Assembly: GCA_905479985.1 (NCBI GenBank)
Contig: CAJQOM010000016.1
Location: 91,778 to 155,777 of the forward strand
Reading direction: 5' to 3'
From: an uncultured Gammaproteobacteria bacterium
Lineage (GTDB): Bacteria > Pseudomonadota > Gammaproteobacteria > Nitrosococcales > Methylophagaceae
Length of the DNA stretch: 64,000 nt
In this document: positions 37,593 through 47,804 of the stretch, one piece after another
Position numbering within the stretch: the stretch's first letter is position 1
How the letters are laid out: each line of letters opens with the position of its first letter
Notes under the pieces: generated by a model
What the model was told of the DNA's origin: nothing
Seen by the model: only the letters and a program-made list of their open reading frames with translations
Database searches by the model: none
Translations under genes and position numbers: made by a program

Positions 37593-39686
37593 TTATTTCT
37601 TCGCATCTGCTTCGCGTTGTTTTGTTTCTTTAATGACTTCTTCAGCAACATTACGTGGACATGGGCTGTAGTGTAAGAACTCCATTGAGAACTGGCCACG
37701 GCCTGATGTCATTGTCCGTAATGAACCAATGTAACCAAACATTTCACTCAATGGGACTTCACCATTAATACGAACGCCCGTCACACCAGCATCTTGCGAT
37801 TTGATCATGCCACGACGACGGTTCAAATCACCAATCACATCACCGACATGATCTTCAGGTGTAAATACATCTACTTTCATAACCGGCTCCATTAATTGTG
37901 GACCCGCTTTTGACATAGATTGACGGTAAGCTGCCATTGCCGCTAATTCGAATGCTACTGCTGATGAATCCACCGCGTGGAAGCCACCATCATATAAGTT
38001 CACTTTAAAATCTAAACATGGGTAGCCCGCTAAGACACCACGATGCATCATTTTCTTAAAGCCAGTCTCTACAGCAGACCAGAACTCACGTGGTACTGAA
38101 CCACCTGTAACCGTTGATTCAAAGACAAAGCCACTGCCTGGTTCACCTGGTTCAATGATGTAATCAATCTTACCGAACTGACCAGAACCACCCGATTGTT
38201 TCTTATGAGTGTAACTGTCTTCAATACGTTGTGTAATTGTTTCACGGTAAGCTACTTGCGGTTCACCAACAGTCACATCAACACCATGGGTACGGTTTAG
38301 AATATCGACTTTGATATCTAAATGAAGCTCGCCCATCCCCTTAATGATAGTCTCACCACTTTCTTGGTCTGTTTCAACACGGAAAGAAGGATCTTCTTTA
38401 ATCATTTTACCCAATGCGATACCCATTTTTTCAGAGCCGCCTTTATCTTTCGGAGAAATCGCAATCGAGATAACGGGATCTGGGAAGACCATTGGTTCTA
38501 ATGTCGCGACGTTCTTAGGATCAGATAAGGTGTGACCGGTTTGTACATCTTTCATGCCCACAATAGCGATAATATCGCCTGCTTGAGCTGAATTTAACTC
38601 GGTACGGTCATCAGCATGCATTTCTACCATGCGGCCAACACGTTCCGTTTTACCAGTGAAAGTATTAAGGACAGTATCACCTTTATTCAATACACCAGAG
38701 TAGATACGAATAAACGTTAAAGCACCAAAACGGTCATCCATAATTTTGAATGCCAATGCACGCAATGGCGCATCAGGGGTAACGATGGCAAACTCACCCG
38801 TTTCTTCGCCCTCGTCGTCTACTTCAGGCTGTGGATCTACTTCTGTTGGGCTAGGTAAGTAGGCCACAACAGCATCCAATACCATTTGAACACCTTTATC
38901 TTTAAAGGCAGAACCACAGTACGTTGGGAAAAAGTCCATAGACAATGTACCTTTACGGATACACTGATGAAGCGCTTCAAGCGACGGCTCTTCACCTTCA
39001 AGATAGGCTTCCATCAAAACGTCATCTTGCTCTAGCGCCGTTTCGACTAATAACTCACGATATTCTTCAACCTTATCAGCCATATCTGCAGGTGGCTCTT
39101 CAATACGGAAGGCCGTTGTATCTGCTTCGTTATCCCAAATCCACGCTTTACGCGTTAACAAGTCAACACAACCGACGAAGTCATCTTCGATGCCGATTGG
39201 CAATACCATCACCAATGGGTTTGCACCTAAAACATCTTTTACTTGTTTCACAACACGGTAGAAATCAGCACCCATACGGTCTAATTTATTAACAAAAATA
39301 ATACGAGACACTTCAGAATCATTCGCGTAGCGCCAGTTTGTTTCTGATTGCGGCTCAACACCACCACTCCCACAGAAAACACCTACACCACCATCAAGTA
39401 CTTTTAATGAACGATAAACTTCAATTGTGAAATCAACGTGTCCCGGTGTATCGATAACGTTTAAGCGATGCCCATCCCATTCACAGCTTGTTGCTGCTGA
39501 TTGGATTGTAATCCCGCGTTCTTGCTCTTGTTCCATGAAGTCAGTCGTTGCTTCACCATCATGCACTTCACCGGTTTTATGAATCTTACCAGTCAGTTTC
39601 AAGATGCGTTCTGTTGTTGTGGTTTTACCCGCGTCAACGTGAGCAAAGATCCCAATGTTTCTATACGTAGATAAATCGGCGGCCAT
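37593..39686 (-). CDS. fusA2: Second-type elongation factor G (EF-G2, FusA2/FusB-like)
   Basis: The 697-residue GTPase has G1 [13 protein letters not shown]3 [12 protein letters not shown] and G4 [50 protein letters not shown] and [10 protein letters not shown] match the EF-G2 group known from Vibrio and Shewanella rather than the canonical EF-G of the str operon. No rpsL, rpsG or tuf lies beside it, which supports a paralog. EF-G2 function is not fully settled; splitting of ribosomes or translation under stress has been proposed for such paralogs. AGGA lies upstream of the ATG. Confidence 0.85.
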   Translation of the reverse strand: MAADLSTYRNIGIFAHVDAGKTTTTERILKLTGKIHKTGEVHDGEATTDFMEQEQERGITIQSAATSCEWDGHRLNVIDTPGHVDFTIEVYRSLKVLDGGVGVFCGSGGVEPQSETNWRYANDSEVSRIIFVNKLDRMGADFYRVVKQVKDVLGANPLVMVLPIGIEDDFVGCVDLLTRKAWIWDNEADTTAFRIEEPPADMADKVEEYRELLVETALEQDDVLMEAYLEGEEPSLEALHQCIRKGTLSMDFFPTYCGSAFKDKGVQMVLDAVVAYLPSPTEVDPQPEVDDEGEETGEFAIVTPDAPLRALAFKIMDDRFGALTFIRIYSGVLNKGDTVLNTFTGKTERVGRMVEMHADDRTELNSAQAGDIIAIVGMKDVQTGHTLSDPKNVATLEPMVFPDPVISIAISPKDKGGSEKMGIALGKMIKEDPSFRVETDQESGETIIKGMGELHLDIKVDILNRTHGVDVTVGEPQVAYRETITQRIEDSYTHKKQSGGSGQFGKIDYIIEPGEPGSGFVFESTVTGGSVPREFWSAVETGFKKMMHRGVLAGYPCLDFKVNLYDGGFHAVDSSAVAFELAAMAAYRQSMSKAGPQLMEPVMKVDVFTPEDHVGDVIGDLNRRRGMIKSQDAGVTGVRINGEVPLSEMFGYIGSLRTMTSGRGQFSMEFLHYSPCPRNVAEEVIKETKQREADAKK

Positions 39687-39893
39687 TTTCCTGTCTCTAA
39701 AAATAATGAATGTGCGTTAACACGAAGATAAACCAGAGAATTTTATACTAGTTTAAATTTCCATGCACTGATAAAACGATTAACCGGCCTGTAACCAACA
39801 AATCAAGCCAGTTTCGACAACAAATCAATCAAATTCAAGGGTAAATATAAAACTGAATGCGCAATCTATACCACATTGCTAATCAAACCAAGC

Positions 39894-40196
39894 TTATTTA
39901 CGTGTTAGTGCTAACCACTGATAACGGTAAATCAAGCCCGGCGTCGACAACACTAAAAAAGCACAAAATGTCGTCGCAAAAAATTCCCACTGTTGAGGGT
40001 GGACATCGCCTGAAAATTGTATCTCAGACATAACGGCAACCACCAAACTCAAAAAGTAAAAAACCAGTAGCTCTAGCAAACGCCAAGCCCATGACTTACC
40101 CTTTTCCATTTGAAAGGCTAAAAACAATCGCTCGGTAAACCAAGGTACATTGGCAAGGATCAGGATAACTAGAATTAAGATTAAAGGTGTCATCAT
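39894..40196 (-). CDS. DUF2818 membrane protein, last gene of the nuo operon
   Basis: A 100-residue protein with three hydrophobic helices, starting MMTPLILILVILILANVPWF. The sequence WFTERLFLAF and the position right after nuoN match the DUF2818 family, which is often found at the end of nuo operons in beta- and gammaproteobacteria. Its start region overlaps the nuoN stop. Function is unknown; a link to complex I is suggested only by position. Confidence 0.85.
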   Translation of the reverse strand: MMTPLILILVILILANVPWFTERLFLAFQMEKGKSWAWRLLELLVFYFLSLVVAVMSEIQFSGDVHPQQWEFFATTFCAFLVLSTPGLIYRYQWLALTRK

Positions 40197-40198
40197 AA

Positions 40199-41635
40199 TC
40201 ACGAAAATACACTGGCACACAAAGCCATTAACGTACCTGGGAAAATACCCAATCCTAATATTGCAACTGCATTGGCACTCACCATTATTCTCATATCCGT
40301 TGGGGCATCGATTTCATAAGCGTCATCAGCCTGATCAAAATACATCACCTTAATCACCCGCAAATAATAAAATGCACCAATGACCGACATCACGACGACT
40401 AAAATCGCCACCGATATTAGTTCAATATCGACGATAGACTTAATCACTGCCAATTTGGCATAGAAACCAACTAAAGGCGGAATCCCTGCCATCGAAAACA
40501 TCACAATCAACATCATTAAGGCAAACCAAGGATGGTGTTGACTCAACCCCTTATAATCACTAATCTCTTCCGCCTCAAAACCACGGCGACTCATCAGAAT
40601 AATCATCCCAAAGGCAGCCAACGTCATCACCGCATACGTTAAAGCATAGAATAGGGAACCAGCATAACCCGCTTCAGTCCCAGAAATAATACCCAGCAAG
40701 ATAAAGCCGACATGAGAAATTGTTGAATACGCCAACATCCGCTTCATATTGGTTTGTGCAATCGCCACCACATTACCTAAAATGACCGATAACACAGACA
40801 ACATAATCAGCATGTCTTGCCAATACTGCTGCACATCGCCCAAACCTTCAACCAAGAGTCGAATCATCATCGCAAAGGCGGCTAACTTAGGCGTCGTAGC
40901 AATAAATAACGTCATCGCTGTTGGTGCACCCTGATACACATCAGGCAGCCACATATGGAAAGGCACTGCCCCTAACTTAAAGCCGACCCCAATCACTAAG
41001 AAGACTAAGCCAAAGCTCAATACCGTATTATCCAGACTCCCGGTTTGAATCGCAGCTGCAACAGCTGAAATAGATAAACTGCCTGTGATGCCATAAATAA
41101 TCGACATACCGTATAACAACATGCCTGATGCCAAAGCACCTAAAATAAAATATTTCATTGCCGCTTCTGTCGCGACTTTTGAATCCCTGTGCATCGCTAC
41201 CATCGCGTAAAGACACAACGACATCAATTCCAAGCCTAGGTAAAGCGTTAAGAAATGATGTGCTGACACCATCACTGACATGCCCAAAGTCGCAAAGACA
41301 GCGAGCACATAATATTCGCCTTTAAACAGCTCGCGTGCTTTTAAATAAGAGGTTGAATACATCAACACCGCAATATTAATCAAAAAAATCGCTATCTTGA
41401 GCACATTACTTAACGCATCACGAATATAGGTATCACTGAAAGCTAAGCCCTCAAGCCCACCCATATCACGATAAACCAGCACCACGGATGCAACCATGGT
41501 TATTTGGCTTAAACCATAAGCCAAACTTGCGCCCGTTTTCTTGAAGAACGCAACCACCAATAAAATCGTACACGCCATGCCCAATAGAAACATCTCTGGT
41601 AAGGCAAAAGACATATTCACAACTTCAAACATCAT
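40199..41635 (-). CDS. nuoN: NADH-quinone oxidoreductase subunit N
   Basis: One of the three antiporter-like membrane subunits that form proton channels in complex I. The 478-residue protein has about 14 helices and the motifs LGLELMSLCLYAMV (with the key Glu), FHMWLPDVYQGAPTAMTLFIA and KRMLAYSTISHVGFI. It starts 16 bp after nuoM and ends at the DUF2818 gene. Confidence 0.97.
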   Translation of the reverse strand: MMFEVVNMSFALPEMFLLGMACTILLVVAFFKKTGASLAYGLSQITMVASVVLVYRDMGGLEGLAFSDTYIRDALSNVLKIAIFLINIAVLMYSTSYLKARELFKGEYYVLAVFATLGMSVMVSAHHFLTLYLGLELMSLCLYAMVAMHRDSKVATEAAMKYFILGALASGMLLYGMSIIYGITGSLSISAVAAAIQTGSLDNTVLSFGLVFLVIGVGFKLGAVPFHMWLPDVYQGAPTAMTLFIATTPKLAAFAMMIRLLVEGLGDVQQYWQDMLIMLSVLSVILGNVVAIAQTNMKRMLAYSTISHVGFILLGIISGTEAGYAGSLFYALTYAVMTLAAFGMIILMSRRGFEAEEISDYKGLSQHHPWFALMMLIVMFSMAGIPPLVGFYAKLAVIKSIVDIELISVAILVVVMSVIGAFYYLRVIKVMYFDQADDAYEIDAPTDMRIMVSANAVAILGLGIFPGTLMALCASVFS

Positions 41636-41651
41636 AATCGTCCATTCATCC

Positions 41652-43160
41652 TTACAGCTTAGACTGCAAAACTTGCGTTAATAAATGTTCAACTGATGCA
41701 TGCATCACATCAATTAATGGTGCAGGCCAAAGTCCTATTGCCAACACAATAATGGCCAATACCGCTAGCATCCAGAACTCACGGCGGTTCACATCTTGTA
41801 ATTCGGCCACATTATCATTGCTCACTTCACCAAAAATGACGCGCTTCACCATCCATAAACTATAAGCTGCACCCAAAATCAGTGTTGTCGCGGCTAAAAA
41901 GGCATACCAAAAGTTTGCTTGGAACGCAGCCAAAATCACCATAAATTCACCAACAAAACCGGAGGTGCCTGGTAGCCCCGCATTTGCCATCGCGAAAAAG
42001 ACAGAAAAACCAGCAAAAACAGGCATCGTATTGATTACACCACCATAAGCTGAAATCTCTCGGGTATGCATTCGGTCATACAACACACCTACACATAAGA
42101 ACATCGCTGCCGCAATAAAGCCATGCGATACCATTTGTACCATCGCACCTTCCACCGCTAACACCGCACCACTGCCCGTTGCAGAATTGGCAAAAATACC
42201 AAAGATGACAAACAAGCCTAAGGTGACAAAGCCCATATGGGCAATACTGGAATAAGCGATCAACTTCTTCAAATCAGATTGAACTAATGCCACAAAGCCA
42301 ATATAAACAATCGCCGTCAATGACAAAGCAATCACGAACCAATCAAATGTCATCGCTGCATCCGGTGTGATCGGCAATGCAAAACGCAATAAACCGTAAC
42401 CCCCAATCTTCAATGTTATCGCCGCTAAAATAACAGAACCACCCGTTGGCGCTTCCACATGCGCATCAGGCAGCCAAGTATGAACTGGCCACATCGGCAC
42501 TTTGACTGCAAAGGCGATCAAAAATGCAAAGAACAACCAAGTCTGTTCTGTCAGCGTGAGTGCCACGGCATGGAAATCAAGAATCGCAAAACTGCCCGAT
42601 ACATGACGTAAATACAATAACGCAATTAACAAGAATACCGAGCCGAAGAAGGTATAAAGGAAAAACTTAATCGTGGCATACACCCGGTTTTGACCGCCCC
42701 AAATACCGATAACTAAAAATAATGGGATCAACATGGCTTCAAAAAACACATAGAACAAAATGGCATCTAAAGCAGCAAACACCGCGGTCATCAAACCCGA
42801 CATGATCAAAAACGCCGCCATATATTGGCTCGCGCGATCTTGAATCACTTCCCAACCCGCCACGACCACTATCACGGTCGAAAAGGCCGTTAGAATAATC
42901 AGCGGCATTGAAAAGCCATCAATCCCTAAAGAATAATGAATGCCAAAGGTTGCAATCCATGGAATATGTTCAACAAATTGCATGTCATGGGTCGTCATAT
43001 CAAAGCCAGTGTATAAACCAGCAGACAAAAACAGCGTCACCACCGACACAATAAGAGATAACGGACGTGTAAAGCCATTATCACCATTCAATAAGACGGC
43101 TATGCCACCTAAAATAGGTAGCCAAATCACTAAGCTTAATAAGGGAGTATCAAAAAACAT
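41652..43160 (-). CDS. nuoM: NADH-quinone oxidoreductase subunit M
   Basis: A 502-residue antiporter-like subunit of complex I with about 14 helices. Recognised parts are YVFFEAMLIPLFLVIGIWGG (key Glu), PVHTWLPDAHVEAPTGGSVI and DLKKLIAYSSIAHMGFVTLG. It lies between nuoL (9 bp gap) and nuoN. Confidence 0.98.
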   Translation of the reverse strand: MFFDTPLLSLVIWLPILGGIAVLLNGDNGFTRPLSLIVSVVTLFLSAGLYTGFDMTTHDMQFVEHIPWIATFGIHYSLGIDGFSMPLIILTAFSTVIVVVAGWEVIQDRASQYMAAFLIMSGLMTAVFAALDAILFYVFFEAMLIPLFLVIGIWGGQNRVYATIKFFLYTFFGSVFLLIALLYLRHVSGSFAILDFHAVALTLTEQTWLFFAFLIAFAVKVPMWPVHTWLPDAHVEAPTGGSVILAAITLKIGGYGLLRFALPITPDAAMTFDWFVIALSLTAIVYIGFVALVQSDLKKLIAYSSIAHMGFVTLGLFVIFGIFANSATGSGAVLAVEGAMVQMVSHGFIAAAMFLCVGVLYDRMHTREISAYGGVINTMPVFAGFSVFFAMANAGLPGTSGFVGEFMVILAAFQANFWYAFLAATTLILGAAYSLWMVKRVIFGEVSNDNVAELQDVNRREFWMLAVLAIIVLAIGLWPAPLIDVMHASVEHLLTQVLQSKL

Positions 43161-43169
43161 AATTTATTC

Positions 43170-45119
43170 TCAAGCCACAAAATAGGTGAGCAAGAGCCAG
43201 ACACCCAAAATCATTGCAAAGGCGTAATGGTACAAGTAACCCGATTGCACCAAACGCATTTTTTTCGATACAAAGCCCACTGCCTTGGCAGTCCCATTAA
43301 CCACGGCACCATCAATCACCGTCTGATCGCCGACTTTCCATAGCACACGACCAATTAATCGCGACCCACCAGCAAAGACCACTTCATTAAAGCGATCAAA
43401 GCCATATTTATTCTCTAATACCCGATATAACCAATTAAATGACTGATGTAATTTTGCCGGAATAGACGGGTTCACCATATAAAAATAATAAGCTGTCCCA
43501 ACTCCCGCCATCGCTAGCCAGAATGGCAATGCCACAATGCCATGCAACATAAAGCCGAAAACACCATGATAATTAAGCTGACTTAAGACATCATGCTCAT
43601 CTAGCACAAAGATCGCATCGCCAAAGAAATGGCCGAACACCATCGGACCAATCAATAAGCCTGCTAACACTGATGGAATCGCTAATAAAATCAGTGGCCC
43701 GGTGACAACAGTAGGCGATTCATGGGGCATGTGCCCGTCATGTTTTTCAAACCGCTCTTCACCGTGGAAAACAATGAAAAATAACCTAAAGCTATAGAGT
43801 GCCGTAATAAATACACCGGACAACACAGCAAAATAAGCAAAGCCACTTCCCGCCAGCGTAGACGCATGCACTGCTTCAATAATCGCATCTTTCGAAAAGA
43901 AGCCAGAAAACCCAGGGAAACCAATTAAAGCCAGAGAGCCAATCAATGCTGTCCAGTAAGTAATAGGTAAATATTTTTTCAATCCACCCATCTTACGAAT
44001 GTCTTGTTCATGATGCAGCGCCATAATGACCGAACCCGCACCTAAGAATAATAATGCTTTAAAGAAGGCATGCGTCATCAAGTGGAAAATAGCCGCCGAA
44101 TAAGCTGAAGCACCCAAGGCAACGGTCATATAACCCAACTGCGATAAGGTCGAATAGGCAATGACACGTTTAATATCATTTTGAATCAAACCTAAGAAGC
44201 CCATGAATAGCGCTGTAATCGCACCAATCACCATCACAAAAGACAGGGCCGTTTCTGACAATTCAAACATGGGTGACATTCTCGCCACCATGAAAATACC
44301 CGCAGTCACCATGGTCGCAGCATGAATCAATGCTGAAATAGGTGTCGGGCCTTCCATCGAATCAGGTAGCCAAACATGTAAAGGCACTTGTGCTGACTTA
44401 CCCATCGCACCGATAAACAGCAAAATACAGATCACGGTCATCACAGACCATTCAGCGCCAGGCCAAATAGACATTGATTGTGTGGCAATCACACGGGATT
44501 GTGAAAAGACCTCTAAATAATCCAAACTACCGGCATACATCAATACGCCCGCAATACCCAATAAGAAACCAAAGTCGCCAACACGATTAACTAAAAAGGC
44601 TTTCAAGTTGGCATAAATAGCCGTCGGTTTCTTGTACCAAAACCCAATCAATAAATATGAGACTAAACCAACCGCTTCCCAACCAAAAAACAACTGCATG
44701 AAGTTATTAGCCATCACCAACATCAACATTGAGAACGTAAACAACGAAATATAACTAAAGAAACGACTATACCCATCGTCGCCTTTCATATAGCCAATAG
44801 TATAGATATGCACCATCAGAGAGACGAACGTCACTACGACCAACATCATCGCCGTTAATGAGTCGACCATAAAGCCCACTTCAATACTTAACGATCCGGC
44901 TTGTAACCACTGATAAACGCGGTCGTTATAACTTGCACCATCAAAAATAACTTGCTTAAACACCCAGGCCGATAAGATAAAGGCAATCGCGACGCCTAAT
45001 ATCGTCACCGTGTGTGAAGCAGTCTCACCAATCTTTTTACCAAACAGGCCTGCAACAACACTGCCGAATAACGGCGCGAGGACTAAGGTCAGTAATAGGT
45101 TTTCATTAAGTATTTCCAT
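43170..45119 (-). CDS. nuoL: NADH-quinone oxidoreductase subunit L
   Basis: The largest antiporter-like subunit, 649 residues, with about 16 helices including the long C-terminal amphipathic helix that runs along the membrane arm. Motifs are FFGWEAVGLVSYLLIGFW, VPLHVWLPDSMEGPTPISAL and DIKRVIAYSTLSQLGYM, and the lateral-helix part near residues 530-600. It starts 2 bp after nuoK. Confidence 0.98.
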   Translation of the reverse strand: MEILNENLLLTLVLAPLFGSVVAGLFGKKIGETASHTVTILGVAIAFILSAWVFKQVIFDGASYNDRVYQWLQAGSLSIEVGFMVDSLTAMMLVVVTFVSLMVHIYTIGYMKGDDGYSRFFSYISLFTFSMLMLVMANNFMQLFFGWEAVGLVSYLLIGFWYKKPTAIYANLKAFLVNRVGDFGFLLGIAGVLMYAGSLDYLEVFSQSRVIATQSMSIWPGAEWSVMTVICILLFIGAMGKSAQVPLHVWLPDSMEGPTPISALIHAATMVTAGIFMVARMSPMFELSETALSFVMVIGAITALFMGFLGLIQNDIKRVIAYSTLSQLGYMTVALGASAYSAAIFHLMTHAFFKALLFLGAGSVIMALHHEQDIRKMGGLKKYLPITYWTALIGSLALIGFPGFSGFFSKDAIIEAVHASTLAGSGFAYFAVLSGVFITALYSFRLFFIVFHGEERFEKHDGHMPHESPTVVTGPLILLAIPSVLAGLLIGPMVFGHFFGDAIFVLDEHDVLSQLNYHGVFGFMLHGIVALPFWLAMAGVGTAYYFYMVNPSIPAKLHQSFNWLYRVLENKYGFDRFNEVVFAGGSRLIGRVLWKVGDQTVIDGAVVNGTAKAVGFVSKKMRLVQSGYLYHYAFAMILGVWLLLTYFVA

Positions 45120-45121
45120 GC

Positions 45122-45427
45122 TTAACCTTTCAACCTATCGAGTTCGGTGACATTGATCGTATTCAAATTACGAAACAACACCACGAGAATCGCTAAGCCA
45201 ATCGCCGCCTCAGCAGCTGCCACCGTCAAAATAAAGAACACAAATATTTGACCGCCAACGTCGCCAGAGAAATAGGAAAAAGCAATAAAGTTTAAGTTCA
45301 CAGCTAACAGCATCAGCTCAATACACATCAACAATATGATGATATTTTTACGGTTAATAAAAATACCTAATACCGACAAACTGAATAAAATGGCACCCAA
45401 AGTCAACACATCTGATAATGCAATCAT
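45122..45427 (-). CDS. nuoK: NADH-quinone oxidoreductase subunit K
   Basis: The 101-residue membrane subunit has three helices and the conserved Glu residues in [16 protein letters not shown] and [17 protein letters not shown]. The start overlaps nuoJ by 4 bp. Confidence 0.98.
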   Translation of the reverse strand: MIALSDVLTLGAILFSLSVLGIFINRKNIIILLMCIELMLLAVNLNFIAFSYFSGDVGGQIFVFFILTVAAAEAAIGLAILVVLFRNLNTINVTELDRLKG

Positions 45428-46044
45428 GACGCTGACTCCTGATCATTAATTGGCTTAACCGAATCCATTTTAACTACCCGAACACGATCTTCCGCTCGCA
45501 CTTTAATTTGTTCAGACACGACTTGTGACTTACGACTTTTGTTATCGCGTAAAGTCAACGTAATCGCAGCAACAATGGCCACCGTCAATATCACCGACGC
45601 AATCTCAAAGGGATAGACATAAGTGGTATATAGCAACAGCCCTATCGCCTTGGTATTACTATAGTCGTCTGGCTGAGGAACCGGAGACGGCACAATATCC
45701 AAACCAAAGTGTGACGCGCCTAATACTGCTAACATCTCGATCGTAATCAGCGCCGCCACTAAAATACCCAACGGCAAATAGCGGGTAAACCCTTCTTGCA
45801 ATGAAGACAAATTAATATCTAGCATCATCACCACAAACAGGAATAACACCATCACTGCACCGACATAGACCAACACAAGGGTCAATGCTAAAAATTCGGC
45901 TTCTAAGAGTAACCAAATGCCCGCGCTGGTAAAAAAAGCCAAAACCAAAAACAATGCTGCCCGAACCGGATTACGCACAGTAATCACCATCGTTGCTGCA
46001 AATATCAGCACACCAGCAAAACAATAAAAAAGTATCTGTTCCAT
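45424..46044 (-). CDS. nuoJ: NADH-quinone oxidoreductase subunit J
   Basis: A 206-residue membrane subunit with five helices, including [20 protein letters not shown] and [20 protein letters not shown]. The start is separated from nuoI by 177 bp, an unusual gap in this tightly packed operon, which is almost all the second copy of the 155 bp palindromic element. Its ribosome-binding site is probably AAAGGAC or GCAGG at the element edge. Confidence 0.97.
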   Translation of the reverse strand: MEQILFYCFAGVLIFAATMVITVRNPVRAALFLVLAFFTSAGIWLLLEAEFLALTLVLVYVGAVMVLFLFVVMMLDINLSSLQEGFTRYLPLGILVAALITIEMLAVLGASHFGLDIVPSPVPQPDDYSNTKAIGLLLYTTYVYPFEIASVILTVAIVAAITLTLRDNKSRKSQVVSEQIKVRAEDRVRVVKMDSVKPINDQESAS

Positions 46045-46056
46045 ATTTATGCCTGC

Positions 46057-46211
46057 GTCCTTTCAAAATAGACACTTTTTAGTGCTGCTAATCGCCGCAT
46101 TGGCAAGGCATCATTTTCATGTAATAGCCGCCCTATTGCTGAAAAGGATAACGCAGTCCAATGGGGTGAGTAGGGGTAATAAAAATGTGTAGTTTGAATG
46201 GTCATAGGTAT
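46057..46211. repeat. 155 bp palindromic dispersed element, copy 2 (nuoI-nuoJ gap)
   Basis: This copy matches 18830-18983 along its full length, in the same orientation relative to the downstream gene. It starts GTCCTTTCAAAA, runs through ATTGGCAAGGCAT and the central hairpin TCATTTTCATGTAATAG / CTATTGCTGAAAAGGA, and ends TTGAATGGTCATAGGTAT. The arms have substitutions relative to copy 1 that keep much of the pairing. The nuoI stop is 11 bp from one end and the nuoJ start 13 bp from the other. Confidence 0.88.
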
Positions 46212-46221
46212 AAACCAACCG

Positions 46222-46713
46222 CTAACGGTATGGTGCATCCGCAGCACGATCTGCTGCAATCTGATCTTCATGTTTATCACCTATGGCTAACAATTTATCT
46301 TTAGTCATAATATTTTCACCGCGTTCCTCAAAGTGATAATCAAAAATTCGTGTTTCAACAATTGAGTCTACTGGGCAAGATTCTTCGCAGAAACCGCAAT
46401 AAATACACTTAAATAAATCAATGTCATAACGTGTTGTACGACGCGTACCATCATCTCTCGGTTCTGTCTCAATTGTAATCGCCAAAGCAGGACATACCGC
46501 TTCACACAACTTACAACCAATACAGCGTTCTTCACCATTAGGGTAGCGACGTAAGGCATGCAAGCCACGAAAACGGGGGGATTGTGGCGTCTGTTCTTCT
46601 GGATACTGCACCGTTATTTTTTTAGCAAATAAATACTTGCCCGTTAACTTTAAGCCCAGTAATAATTCCCAGAGCAAAAAGCTTTTAAAAAAGTGACTCA
46701 CGGAACGCATCAT
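46222..46713 (-). CDS. nuoI: NADH-quinone oxidoreductase subunit I
   Basis: The 163-residue ferredoxin-like subunit holds two [4Fe-4S] clusters with motifs [12 protein letters not shown] and [12 protein letters not shown]. It sits in the connecting fragment between the hydrophilic and membrane arms. The start overlaps nuoH by 4 bp; the palindromic element follows its stop. Confidence 0.98.
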   Translation of the reverse strand: MMRSVSHFFKSFLLWELLLGLKLTGKYLFAKKITVQYPEEQTPQSPRFRGLHALRRYPNGEERCIGCKLCEAVCPALAITIETEPRDDGTRRTTRYDIDLFKCIYCGFCEESCPVDSIVETRIFDYHFEERGENIMTKDKLLAIGDKHEDQIAADRAADAPYR

Positions 46714-47804
46714 TGGATATCCACCTTCACCTTATCGACTATTGCAGCAGGTTCAATAACGGCAGCCAGATCGCTCGCTTCAGTAAACCAAGGCCCAATA
46801 TCCAACACTTGCGCCGTCGACACCACAACCAACCACACCAATGTCACCGGAATAAATACTTTCCAGCCTAACCGCATAATTTGGTCATAGCGATAACGTG
46901 GGAATGTTGCCCTAAACCATAAGTACAAGAATAAAAAGAAAGAGGTCTTAAACAAGAGCCAAATTAAACCTGGCACCCAAGCAAAAGCGGGTTCGAGCAC
47001 CGTCCCTTGGAAAGGCGATAACCAGCCACCCATAAACAACACGGATGCCAACATCGAAATCAAAATCATATCGGCATATTCAGCCAAGAAGAAAATCGCA
47101 AATGCCATGCCAGAATATTCAACATGAAAACCCGCCACGATTTCAGATTCACCCTCAGCCACATCAAAAGGCGCACGGTTAGTTTCAGCGACACCCGATA
47201 AGAAATAAATCACAAACAGGGGAAACAAAGGAATGAAATACCAATGCCAAAAGCCACCTTGCTGGCCCAAAACAATGTCACCTAAATTCAAACTACCTGC
47301 CGCGACTAATACACCGACTAAAGCAAAGCCCATCGCAATTTCGTAAGACACCACTTGGGCGGCACTACGCAGCGCACCTAAGAAGGCATAACGTGAGTTA
47401 GATGCCCACCCAGCAACAATCACACCGTAAACACCCATCGACGTAATCGCCAATATATAAAGTAAACCCGCATCAATATCCGCCAAAACCAAACCGACAT
47501 CAAATGGCATCACAGCCCAAGCTGCCAATGCTGGCCCAATCGCTAATACAGGAGCCACTGCAAACAAATATAAATTAGATTTTTTCGGGAAAATAACTTC
47601 TTTGAACATCAACTTAACCGCATCGGCAATCGGTTGTAACCAACCCCTTGGTCCAACGCGGTTTGGCCCAATGCGCAATTGAATATAACCGATCACTTTA
47701 CGCTCAGCATAAGTCAAATACGCCACCGCAATCATCAACGGCATCACGATTAACATGATCTTCAGTACAATCGGCAATAAAGTATTAAGCATAAAATCAA
47801 TCAT
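46710..47804 (-). CDS. nuoH: NADH-quinone oxidoreductase subunit H
   Basis: A 364-residue membrane subunit with about eight helices that forms part of the quinone channel. Characteristic sequence includes [42 protein letters not shown] and [20 protein letters not shown]. It overlaps nuoG by 4 bp and nuoI by 4 bp. Confidence 0.98.
   Translation of the reverse strand: MIDFMLNTLLPIVLKIMLIVMPLMIAVAYLTYAERKVIGYIQLRIGPNRVGPRGWLQPIADAVKLMFKEVIFPKKSNLYLFAVAPVLAIGPALAAWAVMPFDVGLVLADIDAGLLYILAITSMGVYGVIVAGWASNSRYAFLGALRSAAQVVSYEIAMGFALVGVLVAAGSLNLGDIVLGQQGGFWHWYFIPLFPLFVIYFLSGVAETNRAPFDVAEGESEIVAGFHVEYSGMAFAIFFLAEYADMILISMLASVLFMGGWLSPFQGTVLEPAFAWVPGLIWLLFKTSFFLFLYLWFRATFPRYRYDQIMRLGWKVFIPVTLVWLVVVSTAQVLDIGPWFTEASDLAAVIEPAAIVDKVKVDIQ

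Noticed and set aside
37593..39686. EF-G as the canonical fusA
   Set aside because: Sequence signatures match the second EF-G group and the str operon neighbours are missing.
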